Assembly (NCBI GenBank): GCA_030642585.1
Contig: DAOWNN010000141.1
Coordinates: 1 to 6,106 of the forward strand
DNA length: 6,106 nt
DNA from: Bacteroidota bacterium
GTDB taxonomy: Bacteria; Bacteroidota; Bacteroidia; Bacteroidales; VadinHA17
Reading direction: 5' to 3'
The position numbers and the translations under genes are program-made. Under the pieces are notes generated by a model, which saw nothing but the letters and a program-made list of their open reading frames with translations, was not told the DNA's origin and made no database searches. Position 1 is the first letter of the stretch; each line of letters begins with the position of its first letter. Positions 1 through 5,780 of this stretch are shown here, in pieces.

Positions 1-452
1 ATTTCAACGGCCCTCAATGCAGCGGCACTATCGGTAGTAAAAAAAGGATTCCCGGTTCCTGCGGTCATTATGACAATTTCTTTATTTTTAAGTGCCTCAA
101 TGGCTTTTGTTGGAGAATAGCCCTCGCCGACCGGTTCCATTTTAAAGGCAGTTAGTAATCTTGAAGGTACATTCAGGGATTCAAACATGGAACGGATGGC
201 AAGCCCATTAATTACTGTTGCCAACATGCCCATCTGGTCGCCGGAAACTCTATCAAAACCCAAATATTCTCCTTGAATTCCGCGAAATATATTGCCTCCG
301 CCAATCACTATACCCAGCTCTACGCCATGCTCATGAACTTTCTTTATTTCTTCACAGTAATTCCTGAGAATGTTTGAGTCTATACCATGGGAATTTTCAC
401 TCATAAGAGCTTCCCCGCTAAGTTTTAGAAGGACTCTATTAAATTTATTCAT
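1..452 (-). CDS. pyrH: UMP kinase (uridylate kinase), C-terminal part cut by window edge
   Basis: This gene phosphorylates UMP to UDP with ATP in the cytoplasm, the step that feeds all UTP and CTP synthesis. The first 150 residues are visible, out of roughly 235 usual for the family; the rest lies beyond base 1. Family motifs seen on translation are KLSGEAL (residues 10-16, N-terminal phosphate-binding strand), GGGNIFRG (51-58), GDQMGMLATVINGLA (71-85) and GTGNPFFTTDSAAALRA (132-148). Together these are diagnostic of bacterial hexameric PyrH of the amino-acid-kinase fold. The start is the ATG at 450-452, directly followed by MNKFNRVLLKLSGEAL, as in homologues. No Shine-Dalgarno sequence precedes it, which is normal for Bacteroidota. 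It lies downstream of tsf on the same strand but is separated from it by a strong terminator, so it probably has its own promoter. No frameshift or internal stop is seen. Confidence 0.96.
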   Translation of the reverse strand, partial: MNKFNRVLLKLSGEALMSENSHGIDSNILRNYCEEIKKVHEHGVELGIVIGGGNIFRGIQGEYLGFDRVSGDQMGMLATVINGLAIRSMFESLNVPSRLLTAFKMEPVGEGYSPTKAIEALKNKEIVIMTAGTGNPFFTTDSAAALRAVE

Positions 453-470
453 ACTTTTTTGCTTGGTTTA

Positions 471-502
471 CGAAAATAGTTCGGATTGTTCGTAAAAACA
501 AA
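471..502 (-). promoter_or_regulatory. Candidate Bacteroidota-type promoter for pyrH
   Basis: On the minus strand there is a TTTG (bases 502-499) followed, after a 20-base spacer, by TATTTTCG (478-471). This matches the Bacteroidota primary-sigma consensus TTTG...TAnnTTTG at all but one position of the -7 box. The -7 box ends 18 bases before the pyrH ATG, implying a very short leader. The -33 element lies inside the 3' arm of the tsf terminator. It fits the need for separate pyrH transcription after termination. With so short a consensus in AT-rich DNA, chance occurrence is possible. Confidence 0.4.
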
Positions 503-538
503 AAGGAGAGAATAATAATTTTATTCTCTCCTTTTTGT
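498..538 (-). terminator. Strong intrinsic terminator after tsf
   Basis: A perfect 18-bp inverted repeat (498-515 pairing with 521-538) encloses a 5-base loop. Read on the minus strand, the 3' arm ends in TTTTTGT and continues into TTTT, giving the U-rich tail. It begins 14 bases after the tsf stop codon, so it ends the rplM-rpsI-rpsB-tsf transcription unit. The other arm also gives A/T-rich flanks on the plus strand, but no plus-strand gene runs into it, so a bidirectional role is not needed. Confidence 0.9.
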
Positions 539-552
539 AAAAAATATATTTT

Positions 553-1383
553 TTATGAACTCAGGCTAAATCTATCAAATTTGGTGACAGTTAGGTCTTT
601 GTTCTGTTCCTGAAGATATTGCTTAATGGTTTTTTTATTATCTTTCACGAAAGGCTGGTTCAACAATGTATTTTCTTTGAAAAATTTGTTCAATTTTCCT
701 TCAGCAATTTTATCTAAAATGCTTTCAGGTTTGCCTTCCCGTTTAGCCTGATCTCTCCCAATTTCCATTTCTTTATCAATAATTTCCCGGGAAACATTTT
801 CCTTGTCAATAGCTACAGGATTCATAGCAGCAATTTGCATGGCAATATCCTTTGCCACCTGGGTATCAATATTTTCCTGATTAAAACCAGCTGCTGATGC
901 CAGTTTGTTTCCCGGATGTATATATGATATTACAGAAGGAGCAGAGATGCTTGAAAAATAACTCAGATCAAGTCTTTCTCCAATTATTCCCACCTGTTCT
1001 ATAACTTTTTCACCAACAGTGACATCTCCCAGTTTCAGATTTTTTAATTCGTCGATATTGGCAGGATTTTCAGTAAGGGCAAGTTGAAGAATTGAATCTG
1101 CAAATTCAACAAAAGCTTCATTTTTAGCTACAAAATCGGTTTAACAATTTAATACAATCATGGCTACCTTGTTCCCAGCCTGGTTTATTTTCGATAAAAC
1201 CACACCTTCAGAGGCTTCCCTGTCGGCTCGTTTATTAGCAACGGCCTGTCCTTTTTTCCTGATTATTTCAATAGCTTTTTCAAAATTACCATCGGCTTCC
1301 TGGAGGGCCTTTTTACAATCCATCATTCCGGCACCCGTAGTTTTCCTAAGCCTGCTTACCTCAGCGGCAGATATATTACTCAT
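553..1383 (-). CDS. tsf: Elongation factor Ts, interrupted by one in-frame TAA at codon 81
   Basis: EF-Ts is the guanine nucleotide exchange factor that recharges EF-Tu during translation. The frame from ATG (1383-1381) to TAA (555-553) is 277 codons, the usual length for this phylum. Residues 1-55 form the UBA-like N-terminal domain, with the hallmark TGAGMMDCKKAL. At 1141-1143 the frame has TAA (codon 81), immediately followed by TDFVAKNEAF, the loop whose Asp and Phe contact EF-Tu near its Mg2+ site. Homologues have Glu or Gln at this codon, so one base change restores the gene. The rest stays in the same frame without another stop: the core (VGEKVIEQVGIIGERLDLS), then KLASAAGF, and the C-terminal LNQPFVKDNKKTIKQYL. 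It is the last gene of the operon, 32 bases after rpsB. Identity is certain. Whether the stop is real is not. If real, the 80-residue product lacks the EF-Tu contacts and should be inactive. Confidence 0.93.
1141..1143 (-). other. tsf: In-frame TAA stop inside tsf
   Basis: The minus strand reads TTA AAT TGT TAA ACC GAT TTT (L N C stop T D F). The conserved family sequence here is N-C-(E/Q)-T-D-F-V-A-K, so TAA replaces GAA or CAA through a single change at the first codon position. There is no frame change: the ATG at 1383 and the downstream body share one frame. TAA is also the genuine terminal stop of tsf, rpsB, rpsI, rplM and guaD in this window, which argues against a reassigned code. Confidence 0.95.
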
Positions 1384-1415
1384 AATAAAATGAAATTAGT
1401 AGTTAATGAATGAAC

Positions 1416-2327
1416 TTATTTTTCTTCTTTTTTTGCAGCAGTCTTTTTGGCTTTGCTTACTTCCTTTTCAACTTCTTTTTCTGCTTCGCCTTTTTCCTTA
1501 CCTGTATTCTCTTTTTTCTCATCAGATTTTACCTCAGAAGCTTTAGAAGATGTTTCTGATTTCTGATCAGTTTCATTTTTCTTAGTTTCAGCCCTTACTG
1601 CTCTTTTCGCTTTGGATTCAGCTTCTTTATCTTTTTCCATCTTACGTTCATTCAGTCCTTCCTGAATAGCTTCAGTAAGGTAATCGATAATAAGTGAAAT
1701 AGATTTTGAGGCGTCGTCATTAGCTGGAATCGGAAAATCGATATTAGATGGATCAGAATTTGTATCAACCATAGCAAAAACCTGAATGTTAAGTCTTTTT
1801 GCTTCGCGAACAGCTATATTCTCTTTCATCACATCTACAACAAAAAGTGCCGCTGGCAATCTTACCAGATCAGAAATACTTCCAAGGTTTTTTTCAAGCT
1901 TTGCTCTCTGCCTGGTAATTTGAAGCCTCTCTCTTTTTGATAAATTCTTAAAAGTGCCGTCAACACCCATTTTATCAATAGAGGCCATTTTCTTAACAGC
2001 CTTTCTAATAGTTGGGAAGTTCGTAAGCATTCCTCCTGGCCAACGCTCTGTTACATAGGGCATATTTATTTGCTTCACCCGCTCAGCAACTAGTTCTTTA
2101 GCTTGTTTCTTGGTGGCAACAAAAAGGATTTTTCTTCCTGATTTTGCAATTTGTTTTAAAGCATTGGCGGCTTCCTCTAATTTGACAATGGTTTTTTCAA
2201 GGTCAATGATATGGATACCGTTTCTCTCCATAAAGATATACGGCGCCATATTGGGATTCCACTTGCGCTTAAGGTGACCAAAATGGACACCGGCATCCAG
2301 TAATTCGTTAAAACTTGTTTTAGGCAT
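1416..2327 (-). CDS. rpsB: 30S ribosomal protein uS2 with long charged C-terminal tail
   Basis: uS2 binds the 30S subunit late in assembly at the head-body junction and helps recruit bS1. The protein is 303 residues. Motifs are HFGHLKRKWNPNMAPYIF (residues 15-32), the WPGGMLTNFPTI segment (about 96-107), and DTNSDPSNIDFPIPANDDA (188-206), all typical of uS2. The usual fold ends near residue 225. The remaining roughly 78 residues are low-complexity, rich in Lys, Glu, Ala and Ser with no aromatics, and probably disordered. Such extensions are known in this phylum, but this one is long compared with the 241-residue E. coli protein. The start is the ATG at 2327-2325 (MPKTSFNELLDAGVHFGH), as in homologues. 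An in-frame ATG at 2363 would add 12 non-conserved residues and is not preferred. It is followed by tsf after 32 bases and preceded by rpsI after a 107-base gap. Confidence 0.97.
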   Translation of the reverse strand: MPKTSFNELLDAGVHFGHLKRKWNPNMAPYIFMERNGIHIIDLEKTIVKLEEAANALKQIAKSGRKILFVATKKQAKELVAERVKQINMPYVTERWPGGMLTNFPTIRKAVKKMASIDKMGVDGTFKNLSKRERLQITRQRAKLEKNLGSISDLVRLPAALFVVDVMKENIAVREAKRLNIQVFAMVDTNSDPSNIDFPIPANDDASKSISLIIDYLTEAIQEGLNERKMEKDKEAESKAKRAVRAETKKNETDQKSETSSKASEVKSDEKKENTGKEKGEAEKEVEKEVSKAKKTAAKKEEK

Positions 2328-2367
2328 TTTATATGAAATTATGTTTACATTCTTAATTCTCAATTTT

Positions 2368-2400
2368 CAGGTAGCCCGTGAATAAATTAACGGAGTCCTG
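2368..2400 (-). other. Weak hairpin in the rpsI-rpsB gap, possible leader structure
   Basis: The 107-base gap between rpsI and rpsB is long for this otherwise tight operon. On the minus strand CAGG (2400-2397) can pair with CCTG (2371-2368). Inside that, TCCG (2394-2391) can pair with CGGG (2378-2375) with one T-G wobble, leaving a 12-base AT loop and a small internal loop. There is no U-run after it, so it is not a terminator. An uS2 autoregulatory site is conceivable because uS2 represses its own mRNA in E. coli, but nothing here proves it. Confidence 0.2.
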
Positions 2401-2434
2401 TCAATTTAGATCCTAAACATCCTCAAGATCTGGC

Positions 2435-2821
2435 TTAACGCTTGCTGAACTGGAAGCGTTTTCTGGCTTTGGGTTGACCCGGCTTCTTCCGTTCAACAAC
2501 ACGTGGGTCTCTGGTAATAAACCCATTAGCCCTTAAGGCTTCTTTGTCATCAGGATTAAGTTTTACAAGGGCCCTGGCAATAGCAAGTCGTGTTGCTTCA
2601 GCTTGTCCTTTAAAACCACCTCCGTCAAGATTTACCCGGATGTCAAACTTTCCGGTTAATTCAAGTAGTGTCAATGGTTGTTGAACAATATATTGAAGTT
2701 GTTCGGTTGGAAAATACTCTTTATAGTCTTTATGATTGATCGTAATCTTTCCTTTGCCATCATTTAAGTAAAGTCTGGCAATCGCTGCCTTCCTCCTGCC
2801 AATCGTATTAATAATTTCCAT
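2435..2821 (-). CDS. rpsI: 30S ribosomal protein uS9
   Basis: uS9 sits in the 30S head, and its C-terminal tail reaches the P-site tRNA anticodon stem-loop. The 128-residue protein has the N-terminal GRRKAAIARLYL (residues 8-19), the central LDGGGFKGQAEATRLAIARAL (65-85), and the basic tail from about residue 104. The tail ends in FSKR; the C-terminal K-R pair that contacts tRNA is universal and is present. Length is normal for the family. The start is the ATG at 2821-2819, giving MEIINTIGRRKAA as in Bacteroidota homologues. It begins 5 bases after the rplM stop, the classic rplM-rpsI pair, and must be co-transcribed with it. There is no Shine-Dalgarno sequence, so translational coupling or phylum-typical AT-rich initiation is likely. 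Confidence 0.98.
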   Translation of the reverse strand: MEIINTIGRRKAAIARLYLNDGKGKITINHKDYKEYFPTEQLQYIVQQPLTLLELTGKFDIRVNLDGGGFKGQAEATRLAIARALVKLNPDDKEALRANGFITRDPRVVERKKPGQPKARKRFQFSKR

Positions 2822-2826
2822 ACCTT

Positions 2827-3282
2827 TTATTTAATAGAATTTAAATTGATCTTTTTTGGTTGTTGTGCTTCATGCTCATGCTCGGTTCCGGCATAAACAT
2901 ACAAATTTCTGAATTGTTCCCTGCCAAGCCTGCTTTTAGGAAGCATGCCCTTTATAGCTTTTTCAACAACAGCAATGGGATTCTTTTTCATTAATTTTTC
3001 AGGAGTGATAAATTTTTGACCTCCGGGATAACCAGAATGGCTCACATATTGTTTGTCGGCCCACTTATTCCCTGTAAGCTTAATTTTTTCTGCATTTATT
3101 ACTATAACATTGTCACCACAATCTACATGTGGTGTAAAATCAGCTCTGTGCTTTCCTCTTAAAACAATAGCTACTTTAGAGGCGAAACGCCCCAAAATCT
3201 CTTCATTTGCATCAACAAGAACCCACTCTTTTTTAACAGTGGTTTTGTTTGCTGATATTGTTTTGTAACTGGTAGTATCCAC
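2827..3282 (-). CDS. rplM: 50S ribosomal protein uL13 (GTG start)
   Basis: uL13 is an early-assembly protein of the 50S subunit that binds 23S rRNA. The protein is 151 residues. Visible motifs are KEWVLVDANEEILGR (residues 18-32), LRGKHRADFTPHVDCGDNV (41-59), LTGNKW (69-74), SGYPGGQ (83-89), KGMLPKSRLG (111-120), and LYVYAGTEHEHEAQQPK (127-143), which match Bacteroidota uL13 closely. The start codon is GTG at 3282-3280. An in-frame TAA lies 15 bases upstream of it with no ATG between, and the resulting MDTTSYKTISANK N-terminus is the phylum's conserved one. It is the first gene of the operon, about 65 bases downstream of a consensus Bacteroidota promoter, and 5 bases before rpsI. Confidence 0.98.
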   Translation of the reverse strand: MDTTSYKTISANKTTVKKEWVLVDANEEILGRFASKVAIVLRGKHRADFTPHVDCGDNVIVINAEKIKLTGNKWADKQYVSHSGYPGGQKFITPEKLMKKNPIAVVEKAIKGMLPKSRLGREQFRNLYVYAGTEHEHEAQQPKKINLNSIK

Positions 3283-3613
3283 CTTGAACCTAAGTTTTTA
3301 ATTAATACACTAATACTCTTGTTATTTCCCCTGAAATTTACGGACTGCAAAAATACAATTATTTTTTTAATACAAGAATATTATCAATAAGAATTCCGGC
3401 AGAGTGTAAATATTTTAAAGAAATGACATCATAAATCGGGGAGACTTTGAATTTTAAGGATGTATATTGGAATTATGGAACCCTGGAAGGCAGGAATGAA
3501 GATGCTTATTTTTTCTTGCCTTGCGCCCTGTGCCTTTTAGACCTTGATTATTGAATCTTTACATGACTATTGTTTAATTGGTCAGTTTAAAAGAAAATAT
3601 TTTCCGTAATTTT
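3283..3613. other. Non-coding divergent intergenic region
   Basis: This stretch separates the minus-strand ribosomal operon from the plus-strand membrane-protein gene. Its left third holds the rplM leader and promoter. From about 3376 to 3613 I find no convincing gene, tRNA, terminator or repeat. No good TAnnTTTG box with a spaced TTG is seen on the plus strand ahead of the ligase gene, so that gene's promoter is unassigned. A 21-codon plus-strand frame (3475-3540) exists but nothing supports it being real. Confidence 0.7.
3348..3375 (-). promoter_or_regulatory. Bacteroidota-type promoter of the rplM-rpsI-rpsB-tsf operon
   Basis: On the minus strand, TATTTTTG (3355-3348) matches the TAnnTTTG -7 consensus at every fixed position. 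TTG (3375-3373) lies upstream with a 17-base spacer, within the 17-23 range reported for Flavobacterium promoters. The surrounding A/T-rich tract (upstream of 3356) is also typical. Transcription would begin near 3340-3343, giving an untranslated leader of about 60 bases before the rplM GTG. I see no clear hairpin or protein-binding mimic in that leader. Confidence 0.75.
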
Positions 3614-5224
3614 ATGCCCAACAAGTATTCCCTGGTAATGCTGAACTATATATCATTTAGCAAAAAAAATATTTATACCTGGATTTTAGTGCTTCTTGCA
3701 GTATGTATTCCGGTTTCGGAATTTGGCATATCTGTGTCAATGTTTCTATTGGCAACAACCTGGCTGGTTGAAGGAGGCTATAGGGGAAAGTGGAGAAGGC
3801 TTAAAACTAATACTGGCCTCCTTGTTTTCTTAAGTTTTTTACTTGTTCATGTTTTATGGCTGATCAACTCAAGCGATTTAATGTATGGATTACATGATCT
3901 GAGAATAAAGCTACCCATCCTTATTTTGCCATTTATCCTTGGGTCGGGTAAGCCGCTTCAAAGAAAAGAAATACACACCATTCTCTGGTTTTTTTCGGCT
4001 TCAGTTCTGGTTGCCTCCTTCATCTCATTTACTGCCTATCTGGGCGTTGGAGGGTTTGAATACACCAACATCAGGGAAATATCATTATTTATTTCACACA
4101 TAAGATTTGCCTTGATGATAGATCTTGCAATCTTTCATGTAATATACAATCTCATCAAAAATTTTCACAAAGAAAAATTTTGGCTAAGTGGATTAAAGTT
4201 TTTTATCCTGATCTGGCTAATAGTTTTTTTGCTTCTGCTTAAGTCAATGACCGGGATTGTGATATTACTTATTGTGGGAACTGTTCTTACAGTTGTTTAT
4301 ATAAGAAAGCTAAGCAATTTTATGCTCAAGTATTTTCTGTCAATATTGTTAATTACAGGTTTTATGGTGATTGTATTCCTTGTATCCAACTATTATGCAC
4401 GCTTCAGTTTTGTTGAACCTGTGATAATTGAGACTCTTGAGGAGGAAACAATGAACGGGAACTCATATGCGCATGAAATTGAAAACATTCAGCTTGAAAA
4501 TGGGGAACGTGTATGGTTGTACTACTGTGAAGAAGAGCTAGTAGAAAACTGGAATATCAGAAGTAAATTTGATTTTTGGGGAGAGGATAAAAGAGGACAG
4601 GACCTGAGAATTACTATGATCAGATATCTTAGTTCAAAAGGATTAAGAAAAGATTCATTGGGCCTTGCTTCATTGGGAGAAGAGGATATTGGGAATATTG
4701 AAAACGGCCTGGCAAATTATATCTATGCAGATAAGATTTCATTTTATCCTGTTTTTTATGAAATAATGTGGCAGATAAGAGAATACAGGAATGGGGGTGA
4801 TCCATCAGCACATTCGATTACGCAGCGATTTGAATATTTGAATACCGGAATATCCATTGTGAAAAATCATTTTTGGTTTGGGGTAGGAACAGGGGATGTG
4901 CCGGGAGCATTTGAAGAACAATATAAGACAGAGGATTCACAATTGGAAAAAGAATGGAGATTAAGGGCGCATAATCAATATCTTACATTTCTTATCAGTT
5001 TTGGAAGTTTTGGATTCATATTGATAATGTCTATTCTTTTATTTCCGGTTTTTTGGAAGAAAGCCTGGAAATCTTATTATTCCGGGGTTTTTCTGGCAAT
5101 TGTTTTTCTTTCAATGCTAAATGAAGATACCCTGGAAACATCTGTTGGAGCAGTATTTTTTGCATATTTTTATGCCTTATTTTTATTTTCGAATCAAGCA
5201 GATCAAATAAAGAAACTCAATTAG
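3614..5224 (+). CDS. O-antigen ligase/polymerase family membrane protein (Wzy_C type)
   Basis: This is probably an inner-membrane glycosyl-polymer enzyme that ligates or polymerises undecaprenyl-linked surface polysaccharide on the periplasmic face. From the ATG at 3614 it is 536 residues. Roughly eleven hydrophobic segments are visible: about residues 21-50 (two), 67-85, 97-110, 122-143, 163-180, 195-229 (two), 240-260, then after the loop 456-480, 488-503 and 511-527. A large hydrophilic loop spans about 262-455. Its end carries the family signature QRFEYLNTGISIVKNHFWFG, then GVGTGD (423-428), and RAHNQYLTFLISFGSFG (451-467), matching the Wzy_C/O-antigen ligase pattern. The segment from about 296 to 365 (ENGERVWLYYCEEEL, RYLSSKGLRKDS) resembles a loop I recall from other Bacteroidota members. 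The frame is open back to a TTG at 3578 and another ATG lies at 3638, so the start is uncertain. Ligase versus polymerase cannot be told from sequence. No other polysaccharide genes are adjacent. Confidence 0.82.
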   Translation: MPNKYSLVMLNYISFSKKNIYTWILVLLAVCIPVSEFGISVSMFLLATTWLVEGGYRGKWRRLKTNTGLLVFLSFLLVHVLWLINSSDLMYGLHDLRIKLPILILPFILGSGKPLQRKEIHTILWFFSASVLVASFISFTAYLGVGGFEYTNIREISLFISHIRFALMIDLAIFHVIYNLIKNFHKEKFWLSGLKFFILIWLIVFLLLLKSMTGIVILLIVGTVLTVVYIRKLSNFMLKYFLSILLITGFMVIVFLVSNYYARFSFVEPVIIETLEEETMNGNSYAHEIENIQLENGERVWLYYCEEELVENWNIRSKFDFWGEDKRGQDLRITMIRYLSSKGLRKDSLGLASLGEEDIGNIENGLANYIYADKISFYPVFYEIMWQIREYRNGGDPSAHSITQRFEYLNTGISIVKNHFWFGVGTGDVPGAFEEQYKTEDSQLEKEWRLRAHNQYLTFLISFGSFGFILIMSILLFPVFWKKAWKSYYSGVFLAIVFLSMLNEDTLETSVGAVFFAYFYALFLFSNQADQIKKLN

Positions 5225-5303
5225 CCAAACTCCGAAATTAATTCAGGGTGAACAGCCTGACTGCAGGTATGAGACTGATCATTAAATAGTTAATAATAAA
5301 TAC

Positions 5304-5774
5304 ATGAGCCAGAATAATCAATTCATATACGAGGCAGTGCAGGAATCGGTAAAGAGCGTACAGTCTGGGGGCGGACCATTTGGAGCAGTCATAGTAAAAG
5401 AAGGGAAGATCATTGCCCGTGCAGGAAATAGAGTAACACTGGAGCCGGATCCCACGGCTCATGCCGAAGTGAACGCCATACGGATGGCGGCAAGGGAATT
5501 AGATAATTTCGATTTATCAGGATGTGAAATTTACTGTTCTTGCGAGCCATGTCCGATGTGTCTTGGGGCTATTTATTGGGCACGCTTAGATAAAATTTAT
5601 TTTGCAAGTAATTCGCAAAAGGCTCAGGAATTTGGTTTTGATGATTCATTTATATATAAAGAATGTGAAAAACCTTTTCATCTTAGAACCATTTCTACGA
5701 TTGAACTTGAAATCGAAAATGCGGATGCCGGATTTAGGGAATGGAAGGCAAAGGAAGATAAGACAGAGTATTAA
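5304..5774 (+). CDS. guaD: Guanine deaminase (cytidine-deaminase fold)
   Basis: It hydrolyses guanine to xanthine and ammonia, a cytoplasmic purine catabolism/salvage step. The 156-residue length equals that of the B. subtilis enzyme. The zinc site is complete: H53 and the proton-shuttling E55 in TAHAEVNAIR, and C83 and C86 in PCPMC. The substrate-side features of guanine deaminase rather than tRNA adenosine deaminase are also present: GGPFGAVIVK (23-32), LGAIYWAR (87-94), GFDDSFIYKE (111-120) with D114, and a C-terminal Tyr at 156, which in the domain-swapped B. subtilis dimer reaches the partner's active site. The ATG at 5304 gives the homologous N-terminus with no Shine-Dalgarno sequence. 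It follows the membrane protein after 79 bases and precedes the DNA glycosylase by 6 bases, so co-transcription with the latter is likely. Confidence 0.93.
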   Translation: MSQNNQFIYEAVQESVKSVQSGGGPFGAVIVKEGKIIARAGNRVTLEPDPTAHAEVNAIRMAARELDNFDLSGCEIYCSCEPCPMCLGAIYWARLDKIYFASNSQKAQEFGFDDSFIYKECEKPFHLRTISTIELEIENADAGFREWKAKEDKTEY

Positions 5775-5780
5775 TCAATA

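Noticed and set aside
553..993. A separate 146-residue gene starting at a GTG within the tsf body
   Set aside because: It is in the same frame as the upstream 80-residue piece, and the bases between translate to conserved EF-Ts sequence (TDFVAKNEAF onward). The GTG is an ordinary internal Val codon, so this is one gene with one stop codon.
1129..1155. Frameshift as the cause of the tsf break
   Set aside because: The frame is identical on both sides of the TAA (start at 1383, downstream codons in phase). No insertion or deletion is needed; a single substitution explains it.
1416..2363. rpsB starting at the upstream ATG (2363)
   Set aside because: It would add 12 residues not found on uS2. 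The ATG at 2327 gives the conserved MPKTSFNELLDAGVHFGH start.
1160..3268. Plus-strand open frames at 1160-1393 and 3053-3268
   Set aside because: They lie antisense within tsf and rplM, have no recognisable domains, and their sequences are explained by the real genes on the other strand.
3487..3522. AAGGCA/TGCCTT inverted repeat as a terminator
   Set aside because: Only 6 bp of stem with a 24-base loop and no T-run after the second arm.
3475..3540. 21-residue plus-strand frame upstream of the ligase gene
   Set aside because: It is too short, has no recognisable homologue, ribosome-binding sequence or promoter, and chance frames of this size are expected.
3578..3613. TTG at 3578 as start of the ligase-like gene
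   Set aside because: TTG starts are rare and no supporting site precedes it. The ATG at 3614 (or 3638) leaves all membrane segments intact, so the added 12 residues are not supported.
5304..5774. tRNA-specific adenosine deaminase (tadA)
   Set aside because: The zinc motif is shared, but GGPFGAVIVK, LGAIYWAR, GFDDSFIYKE, the 156-residue length and the terminal Tyr match guanine deaminase instead.
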